This document shows, piece after piece, positions 23,701 through 31,980 of a DNA stretch of 64,000 nucleotides. How positions within the stretch are numbered: position 1 is the stretch's first letter; each line of letters opens with the position of its first letter. Under the pieces are notes generated by a model. That model ran no database searches. It saw only the letters and a list, made by a program, of their open reading frames with translations, and was not told the DNA's origin. The position numbers and the translations under genes were made by a program. Source of the DNA: Nelumbo lutea (taxonomy: Eukaryota; Streptophyta; Magnoliopsida; Proteales; Nelumbonaceae); contig JAKGHH010000001.1 of NCBI GenBank assembly GCA_022828595.1, forward strand, positions 73,404,401-73,468,400, read 5' to 3'.

Positions 23701-26700
23701 CTTCACTGGAACTGGGAGACTACTCTCTGGTGATACTGTGCCATCTGCTCCTCAACAGCCTGAGGCTGTCACTCACAACATTACTTTTTGGAGTAATGGC
23801 TTCACTGTAAATGATGGCCCTCTGAGGAGGTTGGATGATCCTGAAAATGTGCCTTTTTTGGAGGTAATATCTAATTAGATTCTATGTTAGAGGTGGAGTG
23901 ATAGTAGGGGGCTATCATTTTCAACCCAGCCCACAATGCATGTTATGTATATATTACTATATATTATATATTATACAATATAAAATATTATATATTTGTG
24001 ACTATATAAATTAGAATATATTAATAGTGTGAAATCCCTATTCGATTCTAGGCTAAAGTAGAGAAGAAGAAGAAGAGAAAGAAGAAGAGAAGAAGGGTTC
24101 AGCCAGATTAGGAAAAATCAGTCCACCTCTAGCCGACCCACTTGTATTTATTTCCAATAACATAGTTACAAGAAAGACCATATTGTCCCTCATAAGTGAT
24201 GGGACACATAAACTTAAATAAAATAGACCTTTCACTCTCAAATAGATAAACCCAAATGACCAAAATACCCCTGATTTGTGTATTCTAACACTCCCCCTCA
24301 AGCTGGAGAGTATATATCATATAGTCCTAGCTTGTCACAAATATAATCTACTCTACCCCGAGACTATCTCTTTGTAAAGAGATCTGCCCACTGATTTCTT
24401 GAGCTCACATGAGATGTGGTTATCACTCCACTTTTCACTTAATCTCACAAAGTGACAATTGACCTCAATATGTTTGGTTCTGGGTTGGAAGAGATGTGAA
24501 CAGCTTGGTTATCACAGTATAGTCTCATGGGTTTGTCAACCGAGAATCCCATCTCTTGTAGCAAGTTCTTCAACCATACTAGTTCACATGTGGTATGAGC
24601 CATAGCTTTGTACTCAGCTTCTGCACTACTCCTTGCCACCACTATTTGTTTCTTGCACTTCCAAGTTACAAGATTGCCACCAAGGAAGGTACAGTACCCT
24701 GTAGTTGATATCCTGTCTGATAAAGAACCAGCCCAATCAGCATTTGTATACCCTACTATTTCAAGAGTCCCTCCACTTTGGTATAGCAAACCACGACATA
24801 GAGCACCTTTCAGGCACCTAACAATCCTTAGAACTACTTTCCAATGAGGAATCTGAGGATGTTGCATAAACTGACTCACCATATTCACAACAAATGATAT
24901 ATCTAGTTGGATAATAGTCAAATAATTCAACTTTCCCACCAACCTCTTGTATCTTCTAGGATCATCAAACTCTTCACCTGCATCAACACTCAACTTGACA
25001 TTAAGTTCTATAGGAGTCTCTGTTGGTTTAGCACCTAACAATCCTGTTTCTTCAAGTAGGTCAAGAACATATTTTCTTTGACATAAGTTAATTCCATGCC
25101 TTACCTTGCAACTTCAATTCCCATGAAGTATTTCAGTTTATCCAAATCTTTCGTATTGAAGTAGTCCTGTAGGAATTTCTTCAGCCTGTCAATCCCGTTA
25201 CTATCATATCATCAACATACACCACTAGCAAGATTTTCCCATCTTTTGAGTCATGGCTGAACACAAAATGGTCTACCTGACGCTGTTTCATCCCAAATTC
25301 TTTCACTACTTCACTGAACCTCCCAAACCATGCGTGTGGAGATTGTTTTAGTCCATAATTTGCCTTTTTGAGTCTACAAACCTTACCATCCTCCTCCTGA
25401 GCAACAAACACGGGCAGTTGCTCCATATACACATTCTTAATGAGATCATGTAGGAAAGCATTTTTGATGTCCAGTTGCACAAGAGGCCAATCATACATAG
25501 CATCTGATGAAATCAACACCCGAATTGAACCAATTTTAGCCACCATCAAGGTAATACAATCCACCTGCCTCATGCCCTCCACCAATCTTCATCCCCGTCT
25601 TGAGATCCTGAAACACACAAGAAGAGAGATAAAAGGTTATGGAACAAATAAATGACTTGGTTAATCTACTAACAGACATAAGGTTAAAGGGGAACTTGGG
25701 AACATATAAAATAGATGATAAAGACAAGGAGGAGAGATCAACATCACAAACACCACAGATGGGAAATGTAGAACCATTAGCAAGAGTAACTGTTTGAGAT
25801 GTGGAGGACCGAGAAAGAGAAGAAAATACATTAGAAGTCCTAGACATATGGTCCGAGGCTCCGGAGTCAATGATCCAGGGTGAAGGCTTGGAAGCCAAGC
25901 AAGCCATATCTGAATGGGCAAGGGTAATATTCTGCTGAGATGTCTGAAGGAACTGCTCATATACTGCACGGGGTACACTCACCATCTCCTTCCCAGAAGC
26001 ACTAGTATATGTGGAGGGAATTGGGTCGGTTTGCTGACTTTCAGTAATTGTACCACTACCCTTAGTCACAACATGGTTGGCCCAAGTGTTGGGTGGACCA
26101 TGTAAATCATAGCAGAAATTAACCGTGTGCCCCTCTAATCCACAGTGTGTACACTTCCTAGGGGCATTATTTCTTCCTTTACCATGACCTCCCCCTGAGT
26201 CCCGACCTCCACTCCGGCCACCAGTACGGTTAAACATGGGACCACCACGGTTACCTAGAAGTCCACGACCACCACCACCACCTCTATTTCCACGGCCTCC
26301 CCCTCTAATCACCACAAAACCAGATATGTTTGAGAGAGAAGAATGCTCTATAGACTCAATAGATGTCTTCCTGAGACGGGCAAAAACTTCTTCAAGTCAG
26401 GGAAGAGCATACCCCCCCCGGTATTCTTCAAGTGATAGACTCATATTCAGCCTTCAAACCCACCAGAAACCTTGTCACATCAAGTTGCTCACGTTGTTGC
26501 TGAATCTGAGCATCCTGTGTCAGAGGATGATACACATTGAGCTCATTTCAGATATTCCTCAAACTTGCATAGTATTCCTCTAAGCGTTGACTGCCTTGCT
26601 TCAGATTAAAGTACTCTTGGTACAACTGATACATCCTAGTTGTATTGTCTTGTCCGGAGTGCAGTTTCTTAGCATGATCCCATATTTTTTTAGTTGTATC

Positions 26701-29246
26701 TAGGAACATAAAGTTCACGCTAATTTTTTTGTTCCATGCTATTCCACAGCCATGTCATCTTCCTGTTCCCAATCACTAAACCCCTGAGAATCAGAGGATT
26801 TACTTTTTTCTTGGCCTTTAAAAACACCTCCACAAGTTTTGCCCACAGCACATAATTCTCACCATTCAACATAATAGATGTCATTTGAACATTTAGGTAA
26901 TCTGGAGAAATCATAATGCCTGTTTTGTTGTCATTCCCATCTTCAATCGATGTCATCTTAACTAATTCACCTTCAAATATTCAGCACAACTTCATGCACT
27001 TCCACAGAACATATCTCACTCTCAGCACCACCAACTTCTTCAAATACACATTGCACATCAAATACAAAAAAAACAGAGAAGAACAAGGCTGATATGCATA
27101 GTAATCACTTCAAACCTTCACAAAAAAATATTTTGAACCAAAACACAACATTTACAGTCCACTATTTGGGCAAAAAAACAGAACTGCTCATACCTGTCCA
27201 CAAACAGACCTCTTCGTACCACAGAATAGAGGGCATCTAGTACACAACCTCAACGACTGCCACCACAGTAACTGGAGGCATACTCACCTCCAAAACCACA
27301 AAACGACCACTCCTTTTTGGCCTCTTGTCCAGCTTCCACTCAGGCTAGAAGAAAATCGAAGAAAGCTGAAATAGTTGGCGGCGAACCCAGGAAGAATACA
27401 AACAGTGAGGAAAGAAAAAAAAGGGAAAAGAGAACTAGGTTTTATTTGCTCTGATACCATGTGAAATCCTTATTCGATTCTAGGTTAAAGTAGAGAAGAA
27501 GAAGAGAAGAAGGGTTCGGACAGATTAGGAAAAATCAGTCCACCTCTAGTCAACCCACTTGTCTTTATCTGCAATAACGTAGTTACAAGAAAGACCATAT
27601 TGTCCCTCATAAGTGATGGAACACAACTTAAATTTAAATAAAATAGACCTTTCACTCTCAAATAGATAAAACCCAAATGACCAAAATACCCCTGATTTGT
27701 GTATTCTAACAAATAGTATAATGATTGCAAATGGTGTCTTGTCCAAAATTTTTAATCTTTATATTTAATCGCTTGAATATGATATTTGCCAGGCCAGCAT
27801 GGTCCTAGACTAAAGTTCTTAGCGCAGGTGCTAAGCCTGGCCTGGCCCATAATCACCCCTAAATGATGGTTATTACCTTAATGTGTTTTGACAATAGATT
27901 GGTTATAATATAAAATTTGCACCATTTCATAATATTCACTCCCCCCCCAAAAAGGGAAAGAACAAAGGGGATATATTGCATTTTTTTTTAATTTCCTCGT
28001 TTCTGGATGACTGTTTTACGGCACTGTGATGTTGACAAAATGTGAGTGATTTTGAGTTGAAATAATTCAATACTTTGATTACTTTCTTTTTTTTTTATCA
28101 ATGAATAAGTATTTTATTAATCCAGAAAATAAGAGTTACAGGTGACCCAAGGAAAGGCACGGGATGCAACCTTTCCTTCAAGATTGATTACAGCATTACG
28201 AGATCAGATGAACATGATTACAAGGTAGCCCAAAATAAAGAGTCCTGAGATACCCCCTGTTCAGCAAGTGAATCAGCCATAGAGTTTGCTGATCTGCCTA
28301 CCCACTGGACTCTAACCGTCATATTTCTTGTTAGCCATTTGACTTTTTTAAAGAGGTCTCTGTAGCCCCAAATCACAGAGTTCGGATTCAGCAGCCATCT
28401 CACCACCACCTGAGAGTCCCCTTCAATAAGAGCTCTATCCCTAACTGGTTTGCAAGCTGGATACCTTGTACAGCATTCAAAAGGTTAAACATTAAAGTTG
28501 TTACAAGGAAGCCCAAAAGTCTATCAGACTACCTTTTCTTGCTATTTATTTTATGATTCTTTTTAGTGAATATAGCTACATCAGTAGGAACTTATTTAAA
28601 CCCCCCCCCCCCCCAAAAAAAAAAAAAAAAAAAAAAAAAGAAAAACGACTTACTTTCTTGTCAAAATGCAGAGCATCAGAAAGTCGGAGTGTCCAAAGGA
28701 ACTTGAACCGGAAGATAGGAGGTCTCCTGTTAAAGTTAATCTCATAAGGAGGGAGGAGAAGTGCCCTGTAAGGCCTTTCTTGACTTTAATTACTAAAGCT
28801 GCTCTTTTTCCAAACTGGAATTCTTCCTCTTTATTATTGTCTTTCCACCCCATCCCCCCAAATTTTCCTTGCAGGAACCAGAGAAGCGCCATGTTCCTTT
28901 TCAGGGTGTGGGAAGAACTCTAGGTAGCAGCTCCACTTCTCTAGCAGTCTCTGAACCAACTGTTGCTGCTTCTGCTCCATCCCCATTTATGGGTCTGGTT
29001 GTGGATGAAGCATTGCCGTCAACCTCAATTCAGCTCAGATTGGCTGATGGCACACGTATGGTTGCACGCTTCAATTACCATCACACCATCAATGATATCC
29101 GTGCCTTCATAGATGCATCGAGGCCTGGAGGGGCAAGGACCTATCAGTTGCAAACTGTGGGTTTCCCTCCAAAGCAACTCACTGATGTTGCCCAGACCAT
29201 AGAGCAGGCAGGCCTTGCTAGTTCGGTTATTATCCAGAAGTTTTAG
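2278..29246 (+). CDS. PUX5: PUX5-like UBA-SEP-UBX protein (whole gene, 4 exons)
   Basis: Adaptor of the AAA ATPase CDC48/p97, related to p47/NSFL1C and Arabidopsis PUX5. Its UBA domain binds ubiquitin and its UBX domain docks on CDC48 in cytosol or nucleus. The join 2278-2711, 23578-23863, 28672-28767, 28875-29246 gives 1188 nt, or 395 residues plus stop (Arabidopsis PUX5 is about 420). All four exons keep frame and all introns are GT-AG. Domain order: N-terminal UBA-like ([19 protein letters not shown]), Ser/Pro-rich linker, SEP ([20 protein letters not shown]), UBX to the C-terminus ([16 protein letters not shown], ending VIIQKF). No frameshift or stop is seen, so the gene looks functional despite about 25 kb of inserted DNA. 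Family assignment is firm. PUX5 rather than a close paralogue is inferred from domain layout and the YYTGG and FQGVGRTLG motifs. Confidence 0.93.
3608..4200 (+). repeat. PIF/Harbinger-family end fragment
   Basis: Shares an ordered series of motifs with the left part of the element at 30255: GTGTGGAT/GTGGATGGACCG starts, repeated GTGGACC/GGTCCAC pieces, then ACGGGT-TTTAT-GTGGAA and a stretch about 100 bp on that ends in TTGCAGAAG or TGCAAAGG-like sequence. It has no transposase, so it is a truncated copy. The right boundary is approximate. Confidence 0.45.
4300..5051 (-). mobile_element. LINE 3' fragment (antisense), left piece, split by Copia A
   Basis: Begins on the + strand with a T-rich run (inverted poly(A) tail) and an ATTCATTAATTCA-like end, as in the LINE tail at 28088. 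Read on the minus strand, 4480-4560 gives the RNase H C-terminal signature ([11 protein letters not shown], from the complement of GCTAACACATC). Many stops. The sequence stops at the Copia A border and seems to resume at 11102. Confidence 0.55.
5052..5388 (-). repeat. Copia A 3' LTR
   Basis: 337-bp direct repeat of 10778-11101, with TG...CA ends. It is followed by the polypurine-tract complement on the + strand. Confidence 0.88.
5480..6960 (-). pseudogene. Copia A reverse transcriptase / RNase H remnant
   Basis: On the minus strand, 5480-5980 reads as Copia RNase H ([23 protein letters not shown], then [15 protein letters not shown]). 6507-6764 reads as the RT N-terminal part ([21 protein letters not shown]). 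Frameshifts and stops separate the pieces, so no working enzyme is encoded. Confidence 0.82.
7340..8290 (-). pseudogene. Copia A integrase remnant
   Basis: Minus-strand fragments 7358-7570 ([34 protein letters not shown]), 7573-7761 (reads as the [14 protein letters not shown] helix) and 7934-8143 ([14 protein letters not shown], the pre-integrase GAG_pre/zinc segment) are in Copia integrase order. They are broken by stops. Confidence 0.8.
8329..8881. mobile_element. hAT-type MITE nested in Copia A
   Basis: 553 bp with inverted ends (TAGGCCTGTTCATGGGTCGGG on the left; the complement of TAGACCAGTTCATGGGCC on the right), flanked by the exact 8-bp direct repeat ACAACGAT (8321-8328 and 8882-8889). 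The 8-bp duplication and TA-start ends fit hAT. GC-rich GGGCCGGGC/CCCGAGCCCGAG blocks flank an AT-rich core. No transposase. It splits Copia A between protease and integrase, so it is younger than Copia A. Confidence 0.8.
8890..10760 (-). pseudogene. Copia A gag and protease remnant
   Basis: Minus-strand 8879-9115 reads as the protease region ([20 protein letters not shown], then [14 protein letters not shown]). Around 9420-9659 it reads as the gag zinc-knuckle area ([19 protein letters not shown], with the knuckle His replaced). Upstream gag (to about 10760) can be followed only in pieces. Non-functional. Confidence 0.7.
10760..10775 (-). other. Copia A primer binding site
   Basis: GCTCTAATACCAA on the + strand is the complement of TTGGTATTAGAGC, one base off the Met-tRNA PBS TGGTATCAGAGC. 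It lies just inside the 5' LTR. Confidence 0.7.
10778..11101 (-). repeat. Copia A 5' LTR
   Basis: 324-bp near-copy of 5052-5388, including the GGCTGGGACCACACACAC segment. The length difference comes from small indels. Confidence 0.88.
11102..11500 (-). mobile_element. LINE fragment (antisense), right piece after Copia A
   Basis: Probable continuation of the LINE at 4300-5051 on the far side of Copia A: minus-strand reading gives low-quality LINE-like sequence with stops. The right limit is uncertain. It rests mainly on position and composition. Confidence 0.3.
11810..11980. repeat. PIF-family end fragment with GGTCCACACC motifs
   Basis: Several forward and inverted copies of GTGTGGAC/GTCCACAC, ending ACCACCCAATTTCTCATCC then ACTACAGAACACCC. 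The same end occurs at 32320-32356, the right end of the PIF element. It is a right-end fragment of that family. 11981-12740 has no recognisable feature. Confidence 0.5.
12748..13310. repeat. Degenerate inverted-end repeat with purine/pyrimidine tracts
   Basis: Opens TGTTTTAAAACGTGGAGGC and closes with the near-inverse GCCTTTTAAAACAC. In between lie a GGA-rich run (12838-12910) and its T/C-rich counterpart (13026-13120), plus repeats of GAGGCGTA. It could fold into a large hairpin. Class not assigned. Confidence 0.35.
13310..13780. other. Intron sequence with no recognised feature
   Basis: AT-rich, with a short (CTG/CTA)n-like run near 13370-13410. No coding or repeat signature. Confidence 0.4.
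13780..15640. repeat. Unassigned LTR-like repeat region, about 1.9 kb
   Basis: GC content and texture change sharply from the surrounding intron. It holds two copies (period 105) of a TAATCCCATTAGGAGG unit, each followed by a hairpin. No open frame has a recognisable domain. The style (structured, non-coding, promoter-like) fits a solo LTR or a non-autonomous LTR element. I could not locate TG...CA ends or target duplications, so both limits are approximate. Confidence 0.35.
15650..16115 (-). mobile_element. LINE 3' remnant (antisense), left of Copia B
   Basis: Just left of Copia B the minus strand reads RLAK- and then SAK-like sequence that continues the RNase H-type reading on the other side of Copia B (…TTNCIH|RLA). 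It appears to be the 3' end of the LINE at 22045-22790, split by the insertion. Strongly decayed. Confidence 0.4.
16116..16403 (-). repeat. Copia B 3' LTR
   Basis: Direct repeat of 21770-22044, with a longer AGAGAAAGAGAGAAAG run. Followed by the PPT complement. Confidence 0.93.
16411..17660 (-). pseudogene. Copia B reverse transcriptase / RNase H
   Basis: The minus-strand frame 16791-17456 (221 codons) contains the RT catalytic YVDDIV motif, the connection ([17 protein letters not shown]) and the start of RNase H ([23 protein letters not shown]). 16411-16707 finishes RNase H ([15 protein letters not shown], then [13 protein letters not shown]). The frame breaks between the pieces near 16710-16790 and again upstream of 17456, so it is inactive. 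Confidence 0.9.
18051..19406 (-). repeat. 678-bp tandem duplication inside Copia B
   Basis: 18051-18728 and 18729-19406 are direct copies, both starting GTATACACATGACGGATAGG. The period of 678 is divisible by 3. The unit covers the integrase C-terminal part and the Pro/Ser-rich linker before RT ([13 protein letters not shown], then FVPVVTKS). The copies differ by scattered substitutions, and the second has an extra ACCT that shifts frame. Confidence 0.88.
18440..19780 (-). pseudogene. Copia B integrase and pre-integrase segment
   Basis: Minus-strand frame 19035-19658 reads the integrase core: [11 protein letters not shown], then [56 protein letters not shown]. The D-D-E catalytic spacing is recognisable. 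A shift near 19110 separates it from the C-terminal [13 protein letters not shown] segment. A second partial copy lies in the duplicated unit at 18440-18730. Confidence 0.88.
19789..20091 (-). pseudogene. Copia B aspartic protease remnant
   Basis: Minus-strand reading [25 protein letters not shown] through [23 protein letters not shown] is the Copia protease flap and C-terminal region. The upstream DSGAS-type active site lies near 20100-20130, where a stop (DH in place of the usual text) breaks the frame. Confidence 0.82.
20119..21175 (-). pseudogene. Copia B gag remnant with CCHC zinc knuckle
   Basis: 20701-21027 reads the UBN2/Retrotran_gag core ([20 protein letters not shown], then [19 protein letters not shown]). 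A Gly/Arg-rich stretch follows (20430-20600), then a [14 protein letters not shown] knuckle near 20360-20410. Split across frames. Confidence 0.82.
21757..21769 (-). other. Copia B primer binding site
   Basis: TGCTCTGATACCA on the + strand is the exact complement of the Met-tRNA-type PBS TGGTATCAGAGCA, directly beside the 5' LTR. Confidence 0.88.
21770..22044 (-). repeat. Copia B 5' LTR
   Basis: 275 bp, TG...CA ends. Followed by the second CTATG of the target duplication. Confidence 0.93.
22045..22790 (-). mobile_element. LINE RNase H remnant (antisense), right of Copia B
   Basis: Minus-strand 22589-22771 reads [20 protein letters not shown], typical of the RVT_3-type RNase H in plant LINEs, followed by WWRD- and IVDGW-like pieces at 22060-22200. 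Stops throughout. Copia B inserted into it, so the LINE is older. Confidence 0.6.
23578..23863 (+). CDS. PUX5: PUX5-like exon 2: SEP domain
   Basis: Acceptor TTTTCTGTAG, first base completes Ser with exon 1; it reads [20 protein letters not shown], then [10 protein letters not shown], then the SEP core [20 protein letters not shown]. It ends at a Glu codon before GTAATAT, phase 0. The SEP domain is shared with p47 and p37 and helps p97 co-factors bind or trimerise. No damage seen. Confidence 0.92.
24028..24290 (-). repeat. Copia C 3' LTR
   Basis: Direct repeat of 27460-27711 with small indels (GAAGAAGAAG tract length). Confidence 0.92.
24445..25545 (-). pseudogene. Copia C RT / RNase H remnant
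   Basis: Minus-strand 25181-25585 holds RT ([21 protein letters not shown], and later VVYVDDMIV). 24445-25041 continues through RNase H ([34 protein letters not shown]). A shift lies near 25040-25180. Confidence 0.86.
25546..26956 (-). pseudogene. Copia C gag and protease remnant
   Basis: 25536-26315 (259 codons) has a Gly/Arg-rich stretch, the zinc knuckle [14 protein letters not shown], and the protease active site [13 protein letters not shown] with [14 protein letters not shown]. 26720-26956 is the gag N-terminus ([18 protein letters not shown]). They are separated by frame breaks. The DSGAS protease motif is intact. Confidence 0.86.
27447..27711 (-). repeat. Copia C PBS and 5' LTR
   Basis: PBS complement at 27447-27459; LTR 27460-27711 follows, then AATAG. 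Confidence 0.9.
28088..28480 (-). mobile_element. LINE 3' fragment (antisense)
   Basis: Starts on the + strand with a T10 run (inverted tail). The minus-strand frame 28218-28409 reads [20 protein letters not shown], then ADSLAEQG, the C-terminal helix of LINE RNase H. Truncated upstream near 28480. Confidence 0.65.
28601..28639. repeat. Poly(C)14-poly(A)25 tract
   Basis: Fourteen C followed by 25 A, ending 32 bases before exon 3. Length may be affected by sequencing. It sits where a branch site and pyrimidine tract would normally lie. Confidence 0.8.
28672..28767 (+). CDS. PUX5: PUX5-like exon 3
   Basis: 96 nt, phase 0 at both ends: [20 protein letters not shown], then [12 protein letters not shown]. 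It matches the segment after SEP in plant PUX proteins. Acceptor AATGCAG, donor CCT|GTAAGG. Confidence 0.9.
28875..29246 (+). CDS. PUX5: PUX5-like exon 4: UBX domain
   Basis: Starts [17 protein letters not shown], then a Ser/Ala linker and the UBX beta-grasp fold [19 protein letters not shown] through [16 protein letters not shown] and stop TAG. It holds the GFPPKQL loop, corresponding to the FPR-type loop that enters the CDC48 N-domain pocket in UBX proteins. Intron 3 (28768-28874) is only 107 bp. Confidence 0.93.
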   Translation, partial: EPEKRHVPFQGVGRTLGSSSTSLAVSEPTVAASAPSPFMGLVVDEALPSTSIQLRLADGTRMVARFNYHHTINDIRAFIDASRPGGARTYQLQTVGFPPKQLTDVAQTIEQAGLASSVIIQKF

Positions 29247-30254
29247 GGTAGCCGCACAGAGGTATTCCAATCTCTAGGCAAATACAATTTTTCCAACAGA
29301 GCCAGTTTTATATTGTCCTTAACGAGATAAAGTAATATGTAAGGAACTCTTGTGGTTCATTTTGAAAGCCTCTCTCTAGCACAATATGATTCTAGAATGA
29401 CAATTCTACATACGATTGAGTGCAGGAAGTTGATACGATTGAATGCTTTCATGTTGACTCTTGTTTTTTTGAGGTGAATGATCAAACACTTGTTATAAAA
29501 CTGCATGCGATGCTAATAGTTTAAAATGAATGGAAGCATTTTTGCCATTTCATTTGAGAAATGAATCTATTGACAGTGTTTCAATGAATATCTGGTTATA
29601 TGCCAGTGCTCTTTAGCTATTCAAAATTCACAGATAAACGTACAAAACGATTCAGGGGGTGCTCGCCAATGCGTTTGATTTTAGTTTTGAAAGCAAAACT
29701 GCTACGAGTAGAAACACGTTTGCAAAACCCTCTTAATCTAATGGTAGATTGGTGGATCAAAATTTTGGTCATCAATGATGACCAAAACACGGTCTTGTTT
29801 CATATTTGTTTAGATAAATGCTAGGCCGGCCGGAGGACGTCATTTGGGAATTTGGGCCAGCCCTTAGTTTTTAAGCAGGATGTCTATATTCTCTGATGTG
29901 AAAGGTTCCAAGTGATCAACGTAAAACTACCCTTGGGATCAAACGAGTTAATGATTCATGGTTTTGATAGCCTATCAGAAAAATAAAGTCGTGGTTTTGA
30001 TATATTCCTGTGTTAAGTGCTTGCGGGCCCAGATTTCGTCTAGGTTTGAAAAAAAAAATCTTATTTATTCATTTTGATAGATAGACTACCATCTGAAAGA
30101 ACAGCAACAGATCATTTCTCTCCAGAAATTAGGCAGGCTTTCCAGCCAAGGACCAAATGCCTTAGACCCACTTCAACCCTCATTCCGAGAGTAATGGGCG
30201 GCATTTTGATGCGCAAGCTGGTTAGCAATCCTGCTAATCCGTCTGTCTAACACT
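29247..30254 (+). other. 3' flank of the PUX5-like gene
   Basis: No coding region. The 3' UTR lies here, but no convincing poly(A) signal close to the stop could be chosen. The rest shows nothing recognisable. Confidence 0.35.
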
Positions 30255-30665
30255 CTAACTTGCGTGGTGTTCAATGGTGTGGATGGGCCACGATATATTG
30301 CTTTTCAGTCTATATCACGTTAGTGCTGTGCGTTCGGTTGGTCTGTGATGTGGACCAATTCATGCTATCTTGTGGATCGATCCATACCATGGCCTATTTT
30401 CTTGACTACGGGTTTTTATTGTGGAATCATCTATGCTACCCCATATTACCTATTGAACAATTGCATGGGATGTTTTACGCTAATACACGACTTCTTTTCT
30501 TTTCACCGTTGCAACACCTCTCATTGTGTTTGCAGAAGTTGTATCTCATCTCCACTTAGAATTCCCCCCTCCCCACCCTCCTAGGTAATATAACACAATC
30601 TGTTTGTTAGTTTAGAAACAAGTTTAGGCTTAACTAAACTATATGTTTGTCTATGATTTTATGTA

Positions 30666-31080
30666 GGAAAGTACTATGTTATAGATTCTAGATTTCCTAG
30701 TGATGATGATTACATAATACCTTTTTTTCTGTAGAGCAATATCATTTGAATGATTTTAGAGGACATGGAAGGTTTTAATTGAAGAAGGAATTATTCAATC
30801 ACAGACATTCTTCACTAAGAAACATTATAGAGAGGTGTTTTAGTAATTGAAAGAGAAGTTTTCTATCCTACAAAACATGATGTCGTTTGACTTCGTCATG
30901 GCTTCCTTCATCACATATAATTTCATTAAGAGATAAATTATTCATGATAAGGAAATGGATACGTGATCAGAAGGGGACATGATAGTTGTGGATGAAGACT
31001 AAGATGATAATGAACAAATGTACTTTGAAACAACTAATGTTAGAGATAACATAGTTGATAGGATGTAGGAGTAATATCAA
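30666..31080 (+). pseudogene. PIF/Harbinger transposase (DDE_4) C-terminal remnant
   Basis: Hand translation from 30666 gives GKYYVIDSRFPSDDDYIIPF, then a QYHL-like region, KKHYREVF, LKEKFSILQNMMSFDFVMAS and FITYNFIKR. This follows the family pattern GKYY-D-GYP, RHSSLRN-, FG-LK-RFPIL and HNFIRR. The equivalent of the second catalytic Asp (DSRFP) can be seen. Several stops and shifts; not functional. The upstream domains are too worn to read. Confidence 0.72.
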
Positions 31081-31675
31081 TCGTACCAGTTTGATGCTTG
31101 GCTTTTATGTTGTGTAATTGACTTTGTTTAACATTACATGATGTTGACTTTTGGCTTCATTGAAAGGAACTATCTAAAGTAGTAGTAGTATAAATTATGG
31201 ACTGTTAAACATGGTTTTATCTATCATATGTCATCACACATGGATTTTGTGTAGTTGTAAGTTGCTACAAGAATGTTCAACAATATATGAAAACCGATGT
31301 GCTTGTGAGACAGAGGGCCAATGGAATTAGATATGGCAAAAACTATTGCTAATTATGGTTGGTGGTTTTTCTATTGCCCAAAATGGGAGTATCACACCAA
31401 TTCATTCTTTTGGGTAGATGAATTTATTGAACATGAGGCACAATAGAAGCTTTGCATAAATTATACACCTCATTATCAAATATTATTAATATTGTTAACA
31501 TTTTTTATCAATAATTAAGTTCAATATTATTTTATTAATAAAAATAATTATTTTTAATATTAAGTATTATCAATATTATTGCTAATATTGTTAATTATTC
31601 ATGATATTATTTTATTAATTATTAAGTTTTGAATATGAATTTTATTAATTTAACAATTAATATTAACTATAATTG

Positions 31676-31980
31676 ATATCATGGTTTTTGAACTACCGTT
31701 AACTCGGGCGGTTGGACCATTTGGCTCAGGAACCGTCCAAGCAACCGGTTCCATTTTACCCAAACCCAGTCCCTAGTCAAAAACCGTTGAATCAGTCAAC
31801 GAATCGTTGATATCATGGTTTTGGCCATTTTTTATTTTTAATTATTATTATTATTATTTCAATTTTTTTTGTTAGAATGGGTTGTCTATTCAAGCCAGAC
31901 GGTTGAACCATTGACCCAAAAATCGGTGGCTAGAACGGTTCTATTTCTGGGTCATTTTTTAAAACCATAATTGATATTAT
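31676..31980. repeat. MITE-like insertion inside the PIF element
   Basis: Opens TATCATGGTTTTTGAAC and closes AAAACCATAATTGATAT, with mirrored GGTTGGACCA/GGTTGAACCATTG blocks. The GGTTTTTGAAC-like foldback differs in base composition from the AT-rich host around it. Confidence 0.4.

Larger units (their letters stand above)
24028..27711 (-). mobile_element. Copia C: integrase-deleted Copia element with TSD AATAG
   Basis: 3.68 kb. LTRs of 263 (24028-24290) and 252 bp (27460-27711) start TGTGAAATCC and end TATTCTAACA. Perfect target duplication AATAG (24023-24027 and 27712-27716). PBS complement GCTCTGATACCAT beside the right LTR; PPT complement CTCCCCCTCAAGC beside the left. Gag and protease are followed directly by RT at about 25545, so the whole integrase is missing (roughly 2 kb less than Copia B). 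Gag and RT resemble Copia B, so the two are one lineage. Non-autonomous. Confidence 0.94.
23905..27861. mobile_element. Possible hAT MITE interrupted by Copia C
   Basis: Left end TAGGGGGCTATCA, right end ATAATCACCCCTA (inverse TAGGGGTGATTAT), flanked by the imperfect 8-bp repeats AGTGATAG and AATGATGG (6 of 8 match). Without Copia C it would be about 270 bp. The evidence is the ends only. Confidence 0.35.
23864..28671 (+). other. Intron 2 of the PUX5-like gene, 4.8 kb
   Basis: GT at 23864, AG at 28670-28671. It contains Copia C, a probable hAT MITE it interrupts, and a LINE tail. A very AT-rich block (TATATT repeats) lies at 23940-24025. Confidence 0.85.
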
